64,000 nt of DNA from JALOOB01 sp040766655 (GTDB taxonomy: Bacteria; Chloroflexota; Anaerolineae; CG2-30-64-16). Under the pieces are notes generated by a model. It searched no databases. It worked only from the letters and a program-made list of their open reading frames with translations, and had not been told where the DNA came from. The stretch lies in NCBI GenBank assembly GCA_040766655.1, contig JAXGQB010000020.1:30815-94814 (forward strand). Reading direction: 5' to 3'. The translations under genes were made by a program, and so were the position numbers. Below are positions 1-7,706 of the stretch, in pieces (the stretch's first letter is position 1; each line of letters opens with the position of its first letter).

Positions 1-186
1 CGACACCTCGAGGTTCACCCGCGCGGCGGACTCCGGGTTGGCGCAGTACTCAGCAATCGTCATGCCCGTCCAGCGCGGGGCAAAGGCCGTGCCCATGAAT
101 GCGACCGGCACCTGGTCGACCGGTTCGAGTGCGATGGCTTTCTTGATACGGTCATAGCGTTGCTGATACAGGGCTTCGTTGCTCAT
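1..186 (-). CDS. UroD-family methyltransferase, N-terminal part (cut by left edge)
   Basis: The visible N-terminal 62 residues (MSNEALYQQRYDRIKKA... then VDQVPVAFMG) resemble the start of the uroporphyrinogen decarboxylase superfamily, which includes the MtaA/MtbA/CmuA corrinoid:thiol methyltransferases. It lies 11 bases after a corrinoid protein gene, so a methyl-transfer role is much more likely than haem synthesis; this is inference from context. Two ATG codons occur in a row (189-187 and 186-184). GGGAGG at 198-193 gives the better spacing to the second, which is chosen. Catalytic zinc ligands lie outside the window and cannot be checked. It is the last visible gene of the minus-strand operon that starts near 2648. 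Confidence 0.75.
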   Translation of the reverse strand, partial: MSNEALYQQRYDRIKKAIALEPVDQVPVAFMGTAFAPRWTGMTIAEYCANPESAARVNLEVS

Positions 187-197
187 CATGATCCTCC

Positions 198-815
198 CTA
201 TGCCGCCAGCCACTGGCCGGCCAAAGCCACCGCTGACTGTGCGTCCACGCCCAGTGCATCCGCGCCCACGTACTCCCGCACCTGCTCGCTCACCGGCCCC
301 CCGCCGATCATCACCTTGACCGGCAGCCCGGCGGCCTTCAGCGCATCCACCGTCTCCTTCATCGGGTCGAACGAGATCGTCAGCAGGCCCGACATGCCCA
401 CCACCGCCGCCCCCGTCTCCTTGACCGCCGCCACGAACTTCGCCGGCTCCACGTCCACGCCCAGATCCGTCACCTCGTAGTTCGCCCCGCGCAGCATCGT
501 CACCACGATGTCCTTGCCGATGTCGTGGATGTCGCCCTTCACCGTGCCCATCACGACCTTGCCCTTCGTCGGGCCGCTTGAGCCGCCCTGCGCAGCCAGA
601 TCCGCGGCCGCAACCTTGAAGATCTCACCCGCCATGATCAGGTCGGACAGGTAGTACTCCCCGGTTTCGAAGCGTTCGCCGATCAGGGTCATCCCCTCCC
701 GGCACTCGTCCAGCAGCCGGCTCGGGCTCACGCCCGCAGCCAGTCCGGCCTTGACCAGGTCCTGGACCTTCATCTCGTCCAGGTCCGCCATCGCCATCGT
801 CAGTTCGCTCGCCAT
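198..815 (-). CDS. Corrinoid (cobalamin-binding) methyltransferase protein
   Basis: A 205-residue protein of the MtaC/MtbC/DhaF2-like corrinoid family, which carries the methyl group on cobalt between two methyltransferases. An N-terminal helical cap (residues about 1-85, with GERFETGEYYLSDLIMAGEI) precedes a Rossmann-like B12 domain with the base-off motif GDIHDIGKD near residue 96; its His is the expected cobalt lower ligand. Later GMSGLLT and IGGGPV segments fit the cobalamin pocket. AAGGAG lies 8 bases before the ATG. It is flanked by the MetH-activation-like gene (34-base gap) and the UroD-type gene (11-base gap). A paralogue is encoded on the other strand at 3576-4253. Confidence 0.93.
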   Translation of the reverse strand: MASELTMAMADLDEMKVQDLVKAGLAAGVSPSRLLDECREGMTLIGERFETGEYYLSDLIMAGEIFKVAAADLAAQGGSSGPTKGKVVMGTVKGDIHDIGKDIVVTMLRGANYEVTDLGVDVEPAKFVAAVKETGAAVVGMSGLLTISFDPMKETVDALKAAGLPVKVMIGGGPVSEQVREYVGADALGVDAQSAVALAGQWLAA

Positions 816-849
816 TGTGCTTCTCCTTGGGAAGTGGGTTGGGTTGATG

Positions 850-1545
850 CTAGAGACTGCCGTGCTTGCCGTGGAACGGGCAGCGATCGGCCATGGTGCA
901 ATAGTCGCAGTGGGTGGCGCCGGGCACGCCCATGGGGCGGCGCCCGATACCGGCCATCAGCGAGAGGGACTTGATCGGCTTCATGAGGAGCGATTCCGTC
1001 AGCGACACGCCGATCTGCGTCGCATCCAGCAGGTCGAAGATCACGGCCTGGTCCTTGACCGACCATTCGGATTCGCCGGGCGACAGGTAGGTGCTGATGT
1101 GCAGGCCCTGCGCTGCCGCGTCCATCTCCAGCTGGCGGTAGAACAGCTGGCTGAGTTGCCCCACGGCCAGGGAGCCCAGTTGGTCGAGCAGCATGCCCCG
1201 CACCGCCTCCCCGCGATCCCGGTACTCGTGGCTGCGCGCTGGGAGCTTCGGCCCGATCGTGCACACGCCGATGGCCAGCTGGTCCGCGCCGCCCATCACC
1301 GTGGTGACCGGCCCGTTGCCGATGCGCCGGCCGCCGGCCACGATCACCTGCTCGTGGCGCATCTCCTGCACGGGGAAGTAATTCCAGGCAACGGCCGGCT
1401 CGACCAGGTCTGCGGCCTCGCGGAAGGTTGCGTCGAAAATCTCGGCCATCCCCGGCCGGCGCAGCACCCGGGCGTAGGTGTGCCCGTAGTCCTGCATGAA
1501 TCCGGCCTGGTCCAGGATGACGTGCCAATCACGGCTGGTCTGCAT
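850..1545 (-). CDS. MetH activation-domain-like protein with Cys-rich tail
   Basis: A 231-residue protein whose residues about 140-205 recall the activation domain of B12-dependent methionine synthase: an SPG segment, an IFDLLD helix and IGVSLTES followed by MKPIKSLS. In MetH this domain binds AdoMet and re-methylates inactive cob(II)alamin. Here the RxxxGY AdoMet motif is not preserved (YLSPGESEW instead), and a C-terminal tail with CDYCTMADRC could bind a metal or Fe-S cluster. Role inferred: reductive repair or methyl handling of the neighbouring corrinoid protein. GAGGGG precedes the ATG; the start overlaps the end of the upstream His-tail gene by 17 bases, suggesting translational coupling. 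Confidence 0.7.
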   Translation of the reverse strand: MQTSRDWHVILDQAGFMQDYGHTYARVLRRPGMAEIFDATFREAADLVEPAVAWNYFPVQEMRHEQVIVAGGRRIGNGPVTTVMGGADQLAIGVCTIGPKLPARSHEYRDRGEAVRGMLLDQLGSLAVGQLSQLFYRQLEMDAAAQGLHISTYLSPGESEWSVKDQAVIFDLLDATQIGVSLTESLLMKPIKSLSLMAGIGRRPMGVPGATHCDYCTMADRCPFHGKHGSL

Positions 1546-2017
1546 GTTGTGTCCCCTCGTGATGATGGTGATGATGTGGGAGCGGCACGTCCTCGACGGT
1601 CGCGCCCCAACGTTCAGCGACCTTAGCGGCCGCGGCCGCGGTCAGCGCGGCCAGGCGTTCGGTCGGGAGGCCATAGACAAGGACGTTCAGCGTGATCGGC
1701 ATCTCGGACAGGCCCGCCGGCGCCGCGCCGGTCACGGTCGCAGCATGCCGCGGGCTGACGACGCTCACGCGCAGGTATTCACCTTCATCGAACAACGCCA
1801 GCAGCTTGATATGGCCGATCACGACATGGGCGGCGCGGCTGCGGCCGGCGCGGCTCTCATCTGCGCCGGCCTCCGCGCACATGCGGGCCACATCGGCAAG
1901 GTACTCGGAGAACAAGGCGGACCACTCCCCGGGCGAGAGCGGCCGGGGCGCGGACCAGTGCTGTTGGCGCGCGTACGGCTCGAGGCCGGGCAGGCCCGCG
2001 TCGAGCTTGAGGCTCAT
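1529..2017 (-). CDS. Small protein with natural C-terminal hexahistidine tail
   Basis: 162 residues, no family recognised. The body is a mixed alpha/beta sequence without membrane segments; the C-terminus reads PLPHHHHHHEGTQHADQP, six consecutive His encoded at 1576-1559 with mixed CAT/CAC codons. The ATG at 2017 overlaps the stop of the G3E GTPase gene (ATGA), so the two products are probably made together. His-rich tails are typical of Ni/Co/Zn storage or delivery partners of G3E GTPases (HypB, UreE, CooJ are known His-rich examples). A cobalt- or zinc-delivery role in the corrinoid system is inference. An upstream in-frame start at 2071 lies inside the GTPase gene and is rejected. Confidence 0.75.
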   Translation of the reverse strand: MSLKLDAGLPGLEPYARQQHWSAPRPLSPGEWSALFSEYLADVARMCAEAGADESRAGRSRAAHVVIGHIKLLALFDEGEYLRVSVVSPRHAATVTGAAPAGLSEMPITLNVLVYGLPTERLAALTAAAAAKVAERWGATVEDVPLPHHHHHHEGTQHADQP

Positions 2018-2604
2018 GGCAGCAGCCCCGCGACGAGGTCCGGCGGCAGCTCGCCGCCCAGCGCCAGGCAAAAGAGCGGCGCACGGTCGTTGATGGCCCG
2101 CGTGGCGGCTGTCGCCTCCGCCAGTTCCTCCGCAGTCGCGAGGTCAGCCTTGCTGATCACCAGGCAATCGCCCTGCCGGATCCCGGCGGCGATAAGCGGC
2201 TCCAGCACTTCCAGGAGCATTGGCAGCCGAAGGGGATCGAGCACCGTCACCCAGCGCACGCTTTCGAGCGGCCGGCCCCGATAGTACGGGAGTGCGGTGA
2301 GCACGTTCCTGGGGTCCGCCGCGCCGGACGGCTCAACGACGACCAGGTCAACGGCATACTCCGCGTCCAGCGTCTGCAGCGTGGAGACCAGGTCGGCCGT
2401 CAGGGTGCAGCAGATGCAGCCGTTGAACAGCTCCCAGACGTTGAGGTCGAGCTGCCGCATGAGTTGGTTGTCGATGCCGATCTCGCCGATCTCGTTGACG
2501 ATCATGGCGGCCCTGCGCCCCCGCTCCTGCGCGGCGTGCGCCAGGCTGAGGATCAGCGTGGTCTTTCCCGACCCCAGGAATCCGTTGACTAGCAGCAAGT
2601 GCAT
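2014..2604 (-). CDS. CobW/HypB/UreG-type G3E GTPase (short form)
   Basis: 196 residues of the COG0523 G3E GTPase family. The Walker A motif GFLGSGKTT is at residues 8-16, the metal-site motif GCICC near 62-66, the Walker B region VVVEPSGAADP follows, and SKAD supplies guanine specificity. The usual C-terminal CobW_C domain is missing, so only the GTPase core remains; its place may be taken by the coupled His-tail protein. Family members insert or guard metals (Co, Zn, Ni, Fe). Here, as the first gene of a corrinoid methyltransferase operon, cobalt/cobalamin or catalytic zinc handling is likely. GAGGAAACC precedes the ATG; the leader from the predicted promoter is about 44 bases. Confidence 0.9.
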   Translation of the reverse strand: MHLLLVNGFLGSGKTTLILSLAHAAQERGRRAAMIVNEIGEIGIDNQLMRQLDLNVWELFNGCICCTLTADLVSTLQTLDAEYAVDLVVVEPSGAADPRNVLTALPYYRGRPLESVRWVTVLDPLRLPMLLEVLEPLIAAGIRQGDCLVISKADLATAEELAEATAATRAINDRAPLFCLALGGELPPDLVAGLLP

Positions 2605-2635
2605 GAAGGTTTCCTCAAATGTGTTGCCGGGGGTA

Positions 2636-2662
2636 TTGACAACCCGATGTTGATACTATACA
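2636..2662 (+). promoter_or_regulatory. Possible divergent promoter for the GntR gene
   Basis: TTGACA (2636-2641) and TATACA (2657-2662) face the GntR gene but are only 15 bp apart, shorter than ideal. They are interleaved with the minus-strand promoter, so one operator could control both directions. A hairpin (GCCCGT/ACGGGC, 2703-2721) lies in the resulting leader. Confidence 0.35.
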
Positions 2663-2683
2663 CTTATATATATAAGATGTCAA
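2655..2683 (-). promoter_or_regulatory. Sigma70-type promoter of the methyltransferase operon
   Basis: Read on the minus strand: TTGACA (2683-2678), 17-base spacer, TATAGT (2660-2655). It sits about 50 bases upstream of the G3E GTPase start and points into the operon. The spacer contains a perfect palindrome, so regulation by the divergent GntR protein is likely. Confidence 0.8.
2663..2676. promoter_or_regulatory. Perfect 14-bp palindrome, candidate GntR operator
   Basis: CTTATATATATAAG is fully self-complementary and lies inside the 17-bp spacer of the operon promoter, where a bound dimer would block RNA polymerase. HutC-type GntR proteins bind AT-rich palindromes of about this size, and the regulator gene starts 100 bp away. 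Binding by that protein is inference. Confidence 0.6.
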
Positions 2684-2777
2684 GTGTCATTTGGCACGAA
2701 TCGCCCGTGAGTTTGACGGGCAAGGCGCTCGAGGGTAGACTTTTATCGGCCCTTCTTCCACACCGCCGAGGCACGCC

Positions 2778-3560
2778 GTGAGCACCGTTCGCGTTGAGGA
2801 ACATCAAAGCACGACCCGCCTGGACCGTGACTCGTACGAGCCGGCCTACGCGCAGATCGTGCGCATCCTGAGCGAGGAGATCGCTTCGGGGCGCTACCGC
2901 CCCGGCGATCAACTGCCCTCGGAATCGCAGCTGTGCGCCCGCTTCGACGTCAGTTCCATGACCATCCGCCGCGCCATGAACATCATGGTGGACCGGGGGA
3001 CGGTGATCGCATCGCAGGGCAAGGGCGTGTTCGTGCGCGGCCTCGACATGGGCGAGGCCGCCTTCAAGCTGCGGGAGCGGAACGACGCGGGCGTGCGCGC
3101 GGCGTTTGCGGCCGCCCAGCGGGAGGTGCGCCTGCTTCAGGCCGCGATTTTGCCGGCAGACGACCGGGTGGCGCGCAAGCTGGACATTGAGCCGGACGGC
3201 AGAGTCATCTATCTCCGCCGGCTGGTGCACATCGCGGGCGACCCGGTCATGTATCACCGCGAGTACCTCCGCTATGACCCACGCCAGCCGTCCGTCGAGG
3301 CCGAGTTGCAGATCACCTCGCTGGAAGGGCTGTTCCGCGGGCAGGACGGGCAAGGGCTGCGCCGGGGCGATCTGACCGTCGAGGCGGTCGTGCTCACCGA
3401 AGAAGAGGCCGAGATCCTGCAGTGCCCCGCCGGCTCTCCCGCCTTCTGCCTGGAGCACATCTTCTACGATTTCGAGAACCGGCCGGTCGCCTGGGGCCGG
3501 TTCATCTGCCGCGCGGACCGCTACAGCCTGGTTGGCCGCATCGGCGCCGACATTTCGTGA
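2778..3560 (+). CDS. GntR/HutC-family transcriptional regulator
   Basis: 260 residues. The N-terminal winged helix (residues about 20-90) contains YAQIVRILSEEIASGRYRPG and LPSESQLCARFDVSSMTIRR, the classical GntR signature. Residues about 110-255 form a UTRA-type ligand domain (paired Arg in IYLRRL, then YHREYL, and a final RADRYSL strand typical of HutC). Such regulators are usually repressors released by a small metabolite. Start is GTG with GAGG upstream. It is transcribed away from the corrinoid operon and followed after 15 bases by a second corrinoid gene, so it most likely controls the methyl-transfer module through the palindrome at 2663-2676. Confidence 0.92.
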   Translation: MSTVRVEEHQSTTRLDRDSYEPAYAQIVRILSEEIASGRYRPGDQLPSESQLCARFDVSSMTIRRAMNIMVDRGTVIASQGKGVFVRGLDMGEAAFKLRERNDAGVRAAFAAAQREVRLLQAAILPADDRVARKLDIEPDGRVIYLRRLVHIAGDPVMYHREYLRYDPRQPSVEAELQITSLEGLFRGQDGQGLRRGDLTVEAVVLTEEEAEILQCPAGSPAFCLEHIFYDFENRPVAWGRFICRADRYSLVGRIGADIS

Positions 3561-3575
3561 ATGTGGAGCTGAAAG

Positions 3576-4253
3576 ATGCGCGATGAAGTGAGGAGGAAGC
3601 TCCGCGACGCGGTCGCCGATCTCGAGGAGAACGAGGTGCTGGCGACCGTGCGCGCCTGCATCGATGCGGGCGACGACCCGGCCGCGGCCATCGCGGCCTG
3701 CGAGGAAGGCATGCGCCTGGTCGGCGAGCGCTACGAGCAGCACGAGTACTACCTGTCCGGCCTGATCATGGCAGGCGAGATCTTCCGCGAGGTGCTGGAG
3801 TTGGCCCAGCCCGCGCTGCAGGCGAGCCTGGCCGGTCACTCGAGCGGCAAGGTGTTGATCGGTACGGTCCAGGGCGACATCCACGACATCGGCAAGGCCA
3901 TCTTGCAGATCGCGCTGCGCTCCTACGGCTTCGAGGTGGAGGACCTCGGCGTCGACGTGCCGCCGCAGGTCTTCGCCAGGCGGGCCGCCGAGTGGCAGCC
4001 CGACATCGTCGGACTCTCCGGCCTTCTCTCCACGGCCTACGACACGATGCGCGAGACCGTCCAGCTCCTGCGCGCCACGGCTGGGGGCGGCGCGGCCGTG
4101 CCCATCCTCATCGGCGGCGGGCTGATCGACGAACGGGTGCGCGGCTACGTCGGCGCGGACTACGCGTGCAGCAACGCGCTGGAAGGCGTGCGCCTGTGCC
4201 AGCAACTCATGGACGCGCGGCGCGCGGGTGACGCGGACGGCGCCGGCGAGTGA
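3576..4253 (+). CDS. Second corrinoid (cobalamin-binding) protein
   Basis: 225 residues, paralogue of the protein at 198-815: helical cap with GERYEQHEYYLSGLIMAGEI, then the B12 domain with GDIHDIGKA near residues 99-107 (lower-ligand His), GLSGLLSTAYDTM and a GGGLIDERVRGYVGAD segment. It is co-oriented with the GntR gene (15-base gap, RBS GGAG 8-9 bases before ATG), whereas its paralogue is in the opposing operon. No methyltransferase gene accompanies it. It could serve another substrate, act as a reserve methyl carrier, or act as a B12-binding sensor; the sequence alone does not decide. Confidence 0.92.
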   Translation: MRDEVRRKLRDAVADLEENEVLATVRACIDAGDDPAAAIAACEEGMRLVGERYEQHEYYLSGLIMAGEIFREVLELAQPALQASLAGHSSGKVLIGTVQGDIHDIGKAILQIALRSYGFEVEDLGVDVPPQVFARRAAEWQPDIVGLSGLLSTAYDTMRETVQLLRATAGGGAAVPILIGGGLIDERVRGYVGADYACSNALEGVRLCQQLMDARRAGDADGAGE

Positions 4254-4385
4254 ACGACACGGCAGAACTGACGATCCATGGTACGATAGGGCCGGACCGA
4301 GATGGCCGGTGGGCCCTCGCGCGCTGTGCGCGACGGACCGCGCGCCAGCCACCCATCCTCAGGGCGAACCCCAGGGTGAGACACC

Positions 4386-5249
4386 ATGCGCAGCGAACAG
4401 ACCATGCTCGACCTGATCCTGGACACGGCCCGGGGCGATGACCGCATCCGGGCCGCGATCATGAACGGCTCGCGCACAAACCCAAACGCGCCGCGCGACC
4501 CCTTCCAGGATTTCGACATCGTCTATCTCGTCACCGACGTCGCGCCGTTCAGGCATAACCTCGCCTGGATCGGGCGTTTTGGGGAATTGATGATCCTGCA
4601 GATGCCCGACGAGATGGGGAGCCCGCCGCCCCTCCACGAGCACCGCTTCTGCTATCTCATGCAGTTCACCGACGGCAACCGCATCGACCTGAGCGTCGTC
4701 GAGGCCGCCGTGCTGCCCGAGCTACCGCGCGACAGCCTCAGCGTGCTCCTGCTGGACAAGGACGGGATCGTCCCACCCTTCCCCCCGCCGCACGAGGGTG
4801 ATTACCTGCCCGAGCCGCCCACGATGAAGGCGTTCGCGGACTGCTGCAACGAGTTCTGGTGGGTGTGCCCTTACGTGGCCAAGGGGCTGTGGCGCGGCGA
4901 GCTCACCTATGCCCGCCACATGCTTGACGAAGCCGTGCGCGCGGAGCTCATGCAGATGCTGGAGTGGCACGTGGGCGCGCAGACCGGGTTCTCACGCAGC
5001 CCAGGCAAGCTCGGGAAGTACCTCCAGCGCTACCTGGCGCCGGAGTTGTGGGATCTGCTGCGCGCGACCTATACCGACGCAGAACACACCTGGGACGCGC
5101 TGTTCGCCATGGGCGAGCTATTTCGTAGCGCGGCACGGGGTGTCGCAGATCACTTCGGCTTCGACTACCCGCAGGGCGACGACGACCGCGTGACCGCACA
5201 CCTGCGGCACGTGCGGTCGCTCCCTCGCGACGCACAGGAGATCTACTGA
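4386..5249 (+). CDS. Aminoglycoside 6-adenylyltransferase family (ANT(6)-like)
   Basis: 287 residues, the usual length of AadE/AadK-like enzymes, which transfer AMP from ATP to streptomycin. The nucleotidyltransferase motif is visible as NGSRTNP followed by FQDFDIVYLV (paired Asp for metal binding), then NRIDLSVV, and the C-terminal helical part includes FWWVCPYVAKGLWRGEL and a conserved WHVG segment. Chromosomal homologues in environmental bacteria are often of unknown substrate, so clinical-type resistance should not be assumed. It is separated by 132 bases from the corrinoid gene and is probably an independent unit. Confidence 0.88.
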   Translation: MRSEQTMLDLILDTARGDDRIRAAIMNGSRTNPNAPRDPFQDFDIVYLVTDVAPFRHNLAWIGRFGELMILQMPDEMGSPPPLHEHRFCYLMQFTDGNRIDLSVVEAAVLPELPRDSLSVLLLDKDGIVPPFPPPHEGDYLPEPPTMKAFADCCNEFWWVCPYVAKGLWRGELTYARHMLDEAVRAELMQMLEWHVGAQTGFSRSPGKLGKYLQRYLAPELWDLLRATYTDAEHTWDALFAMGELFRSAARGVADHFGFDYPQGDDDRVTAHLRHVRSLPRDAQEIY

Positions 5250-5488
5250 GGATCGCTCGCTACTCCGCCTCGATACGATCGTAGCACAGGGGCAACGGCA
5301 GGACAACCGGTCTGCGCCGGCTGCGCGACCGCGCATTTGCAGGAGCTCATTGCGTCGAATGGGAACCAATGGCACTTAAAGCACAGTCGTGATTCCCTAC
5401 AATGCGCTGCAGCACCTGGGACGCGCTCACTCCCACGCCACTCTCTCCGTGGCTGCTGCCAGGTCTGCGAATTCCTCGTCCCGGGCGT

Positions 5489-5511
5489 CCTGATCGCAGG
5501 CCGCGATCAGG
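5489..5511 (+). other. Leader hairpin before the beta-helix gene
   Basis: CCTGATCGC (5489-5497) and GCGATCAGG (5503-5511) form a perfect 9-bp stem with a 5-base loop, ending about 20 bases before the ATG at 5531. It may affect mRNA stability or translation. The rest of the gap 5250-5488 shows nothing recognisable. Confidence 0.45.
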
Positions 5512-5530
5512 AGAAGTAGGTACACGGGAC

Positions 5531-7570
5531 ATGTTGCGCGATCATCCGAAGCAGCGACCATGGTGGTCTTGGACCCTGGCAGCCATTGCGGTGCTGGCCT
5601 TGGCGCACCTTGCCGGTGGACCGGCACATGCCTCCACGATCACCGTGGCGCCAGGGGCTGCGGACATCAACGCGGGGGACGGGCTTTGCTCGCTCGGTGA
5701 AGCCGTTGCCAACGCTAACGACGATGCCGCCACCCATGCGGATTGTGCTGCAGGGAACGGCGCGGACACCATCGAACTGGGCGCGTCGTCAGACTACGAG
5801 TTCACCACCGGCACGGCGAGCGCGCTGGTGATCAGCGACGAGTTGGTCATCAACGGCAACGCTGCCACCGTCCGCCAGACCGGCAGCGCAAACCGGCGCT
5901 TGATCACCAACCTCTCGGGCACCATCCTTGTACTGCGCCACCTGACGCTGCAGGATGGTTACACCTTCGAGAATGGCGGCGCCATCGCCAACAGCGGTGA
6001 TCTGACGGTCACGAACGTCACGTTCGACGGCAACTCCGCACTCATGAATGGCGGCGCCATCTTCCTCTCCGCCAGCAGTCCCGGCGCCGCACTACGCGTC
6101 CAGAACGCCACGTTCACCGGCAACGCAGCGATCGGCACCGGGAGCGGAGGCGCCATCTATGCCAGTGGCAGCAACTTCAGCTTCCTGGTCCGCGACAGCA
6201 CCTTCGATGACAACCGCGCGCTGAACGGTGGCGCGATCTACCTCTCCCAATCCCCGGCTACCGGCCTGATCGCGTACTCGACGTTCACCGGCAACCGTGC
6301 CTACTCCAACGGGGGTGCGATCTACCTGAGTTCCTCCCTGTCGAACGCCATGCGGCTGGATCACCTCACATTGACGGGCAACCAGGCTGACTCGGCCGGA
6401 GGCGGCCTCTATCTCAGTGTCTCGGCCGAGATTGCCTCCAGCGACCTATCGCTGAACACGGCAGGCACATCGGGCGGAGGGATTGCAACGTCCAGCGCGT
6501 TAACCCTCACGCAGGTGTCGCTGCGTGACAACAGCGCAGCCGTCAATGGAGCCGGGCTAAACGTCATTCTTGTCAGCACCAGTCCGAGGGTCATCCGCTA
6601 CAGCGAGATCAGCGGCAACAGCGCGGGCAACAACGGCGGCGGCATGGCAGTTATCGAGGGCGGTGCGGTCAACCTGTCGCACAGCACGATCAGCGGCAAC
6701 GATGCAGCCAACGATGGCGGCGGCCTCTTTTTGGAGCGCGCGACGGCCCAGCTCAGCTTCAGCACCCTGATGAACAACACGGCAGGCAGCGACGGCGGCG
6801 GGTTCCACGCCATGGCCACCTTCGACGCCGCCGAAGTCTTGCTGCGCAACACCATCAACCTGAACAACAGCACGCCCGCCACGGGCTTCTATGACTGTTC
6901 GGCGTTCGGGGCTGGCGTCACCGTCACCACGCAGGGCTACAACCGCTATTCCGGCAGTGCGCTCAGCGGCTGCGCCGCCTACCTCACGGATCCGACCGAC
7001 GACTTCGTAAGCACGCCCAGCGTTTATGTCGATCTTGCTCTCATTGACAACGGCGGGCCGACGCTGACCCACGAGATCTTCGCCGTGCAGGGCGATCCCA
7101 AGAGCTTCCACAACCAGGTCCCGGATGGCGCCAACGGCTGCCAGGCGGGAGCCACGCTCGACCAGCGCGGCTACACCCGAGCGGGCGGGCCGGGAGCCGG
7201 AGGCAGCCGGTGTGACATCGGCGCGTATGAAGTGAGCGATTTCTGTGCCACCCCATCGGCGCCGGATGTGGCCATCGAACTCGCCGGCAGCGCCGTCACC
7301 CTCTCGTGGACGCAACCGGCCGGCAACTTCAGCACCGAGATCTGGCGCGCGCCAGATCCCTACTTCGATCCTAATACGCCTGGTGGCCGCCTGCCCTACA
7401 ATACGGTGGACACGACGTACGAGTTCGACGCCGCTGCGGGCTTCCAGGAACCGGCCAATCCGGCCCTGAACCAGTTTTACGTCGTGCGGGGGGTTTCTGG
7501 GTGCGGCTTTGTGTCGTCTGGCGTGGACCGGGTAGGCGAATTCGACTTCGCACTCACCCCAGGCAGCTGA
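5531..7570 (+). CDS. Secreted parallel beta-helix protein with C-terminal FN3-like module
   Basis: 679 residues. A signal peptide (WTLAAIAVLALAHLAGG, cleavage near AHA-S, residue 34) is followed by a CSLREA-like segment (LCSLGEAV, near residue 53). Residues about 145-425 carry many NGGAI/GGG-type turns (SNGGAIYLS, DGGGLFLE) of a right-handed beta-helix, as in polymorphic outer-membrane-type repeats. After residue 575 comes an FN3-like module with EIWRAPDPYFDP, ending in the motif GEFDFALTPGS shared with two other proteins here (19870 and 47554). It is probably an extracellular or surface adhesin-like protein. ATG at 5531 is chosen because it gives a proper signal peptide; an in-frame ATG at 5402 would add a basic, Pro-rich extension. 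Confidence 0.8.
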   Translation: MLRDHPKQRPWWSWTLAAIAVLALAHLAGGPAHASTITVAPGAADINAGDGLCSLGEAVANANDDAATHADCAAGNGADTIELGASSDYEFTTGTASALVISDELVINGNAATVRQTGSANRRLITNLSGTILVLRHLTLQDGYTFENGGAIANSGDLTVTNVTFDGNSALMNGGAIFLSASSPGAALRVQNATFTGNAAIGTGSGGAIYASGSNFSFLVRDSTFDDNRALNGGAIYLSQSPATGLIAYSTFTGNRAYSNGGAIYLSSSLSNAMRLDHLTLTGNQADSAGGGLYLSVSAEIASSDLSLNTAGTSGGGIATSSALTLTQVSLRDNSAAVNGAGLNVILVSTSPRVIRYSEISGNSAGNNGGGMAVIEGGAVNLSHSTISGNDAANDGGGLFLERATAQLSFSTLMNNTAGSDGGGFHAMATFDAAEVLLRNTINLNNSTPATGFYDCSAFGAGVTVTTQGYNRYSGSALSGCAAYLTDPTDDFVSTPSVYVDLALIDNGGPTLTHEIFAVQGDPKSFHNQVPDGANGCQAGATLDQRGYTRAGGPGAGGSRCDIGAYEVSDFCATPSAPDVAIELAGSAVTLSWTQPAGNFSTEIWRAPDPYFDPNTPGGRLPYNTVDTTYEFDAAAGFQEPANPALNQFYVVRGVSGCGFVSSGVDRVGEFDFALTPGS

Positions 7571-7706
7571 CGCCCAAATCGCGGGTGCGGTGGCACCGGC
7601 GCGCCCACGAGCGCCGGGGCGGATTTCCTCTTTCGCTGAGCCGTGCTACACTGGTTGTGCTCAGCAGAACAAGGAGAGGTGGGCGCCTGGCCCACGCGCG
7701 AGAACC

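Noticed and set aside
1559..1576. His6 codons as vector contamination
   Set aside because: Codons are mixed, the frame continues naturally, and the next gene's RBS follows in a native operon context.
2605..2777. Cobalamin riboswitch upstream of the corrinoid operon
   Set aside because: The leader on the minus strand is only about 44 bases and no B12-box-like sequence was seen.
2664..4352. Long minus-strand frame (562 codons) opposite the GntR and second corrinoid genes
   Set aside because: Mirror of the plus-strand genes in GC-rich DNA; plus-strand proteins have clear domains and ribosome-binding sites.
4386..5249. Acquired antibiotic resistance cassette
   Set aside because: Codon use matches the surroundings and no integron, IS or transposase sequence is present; more likely a resident ANT(6)-like enzyme.
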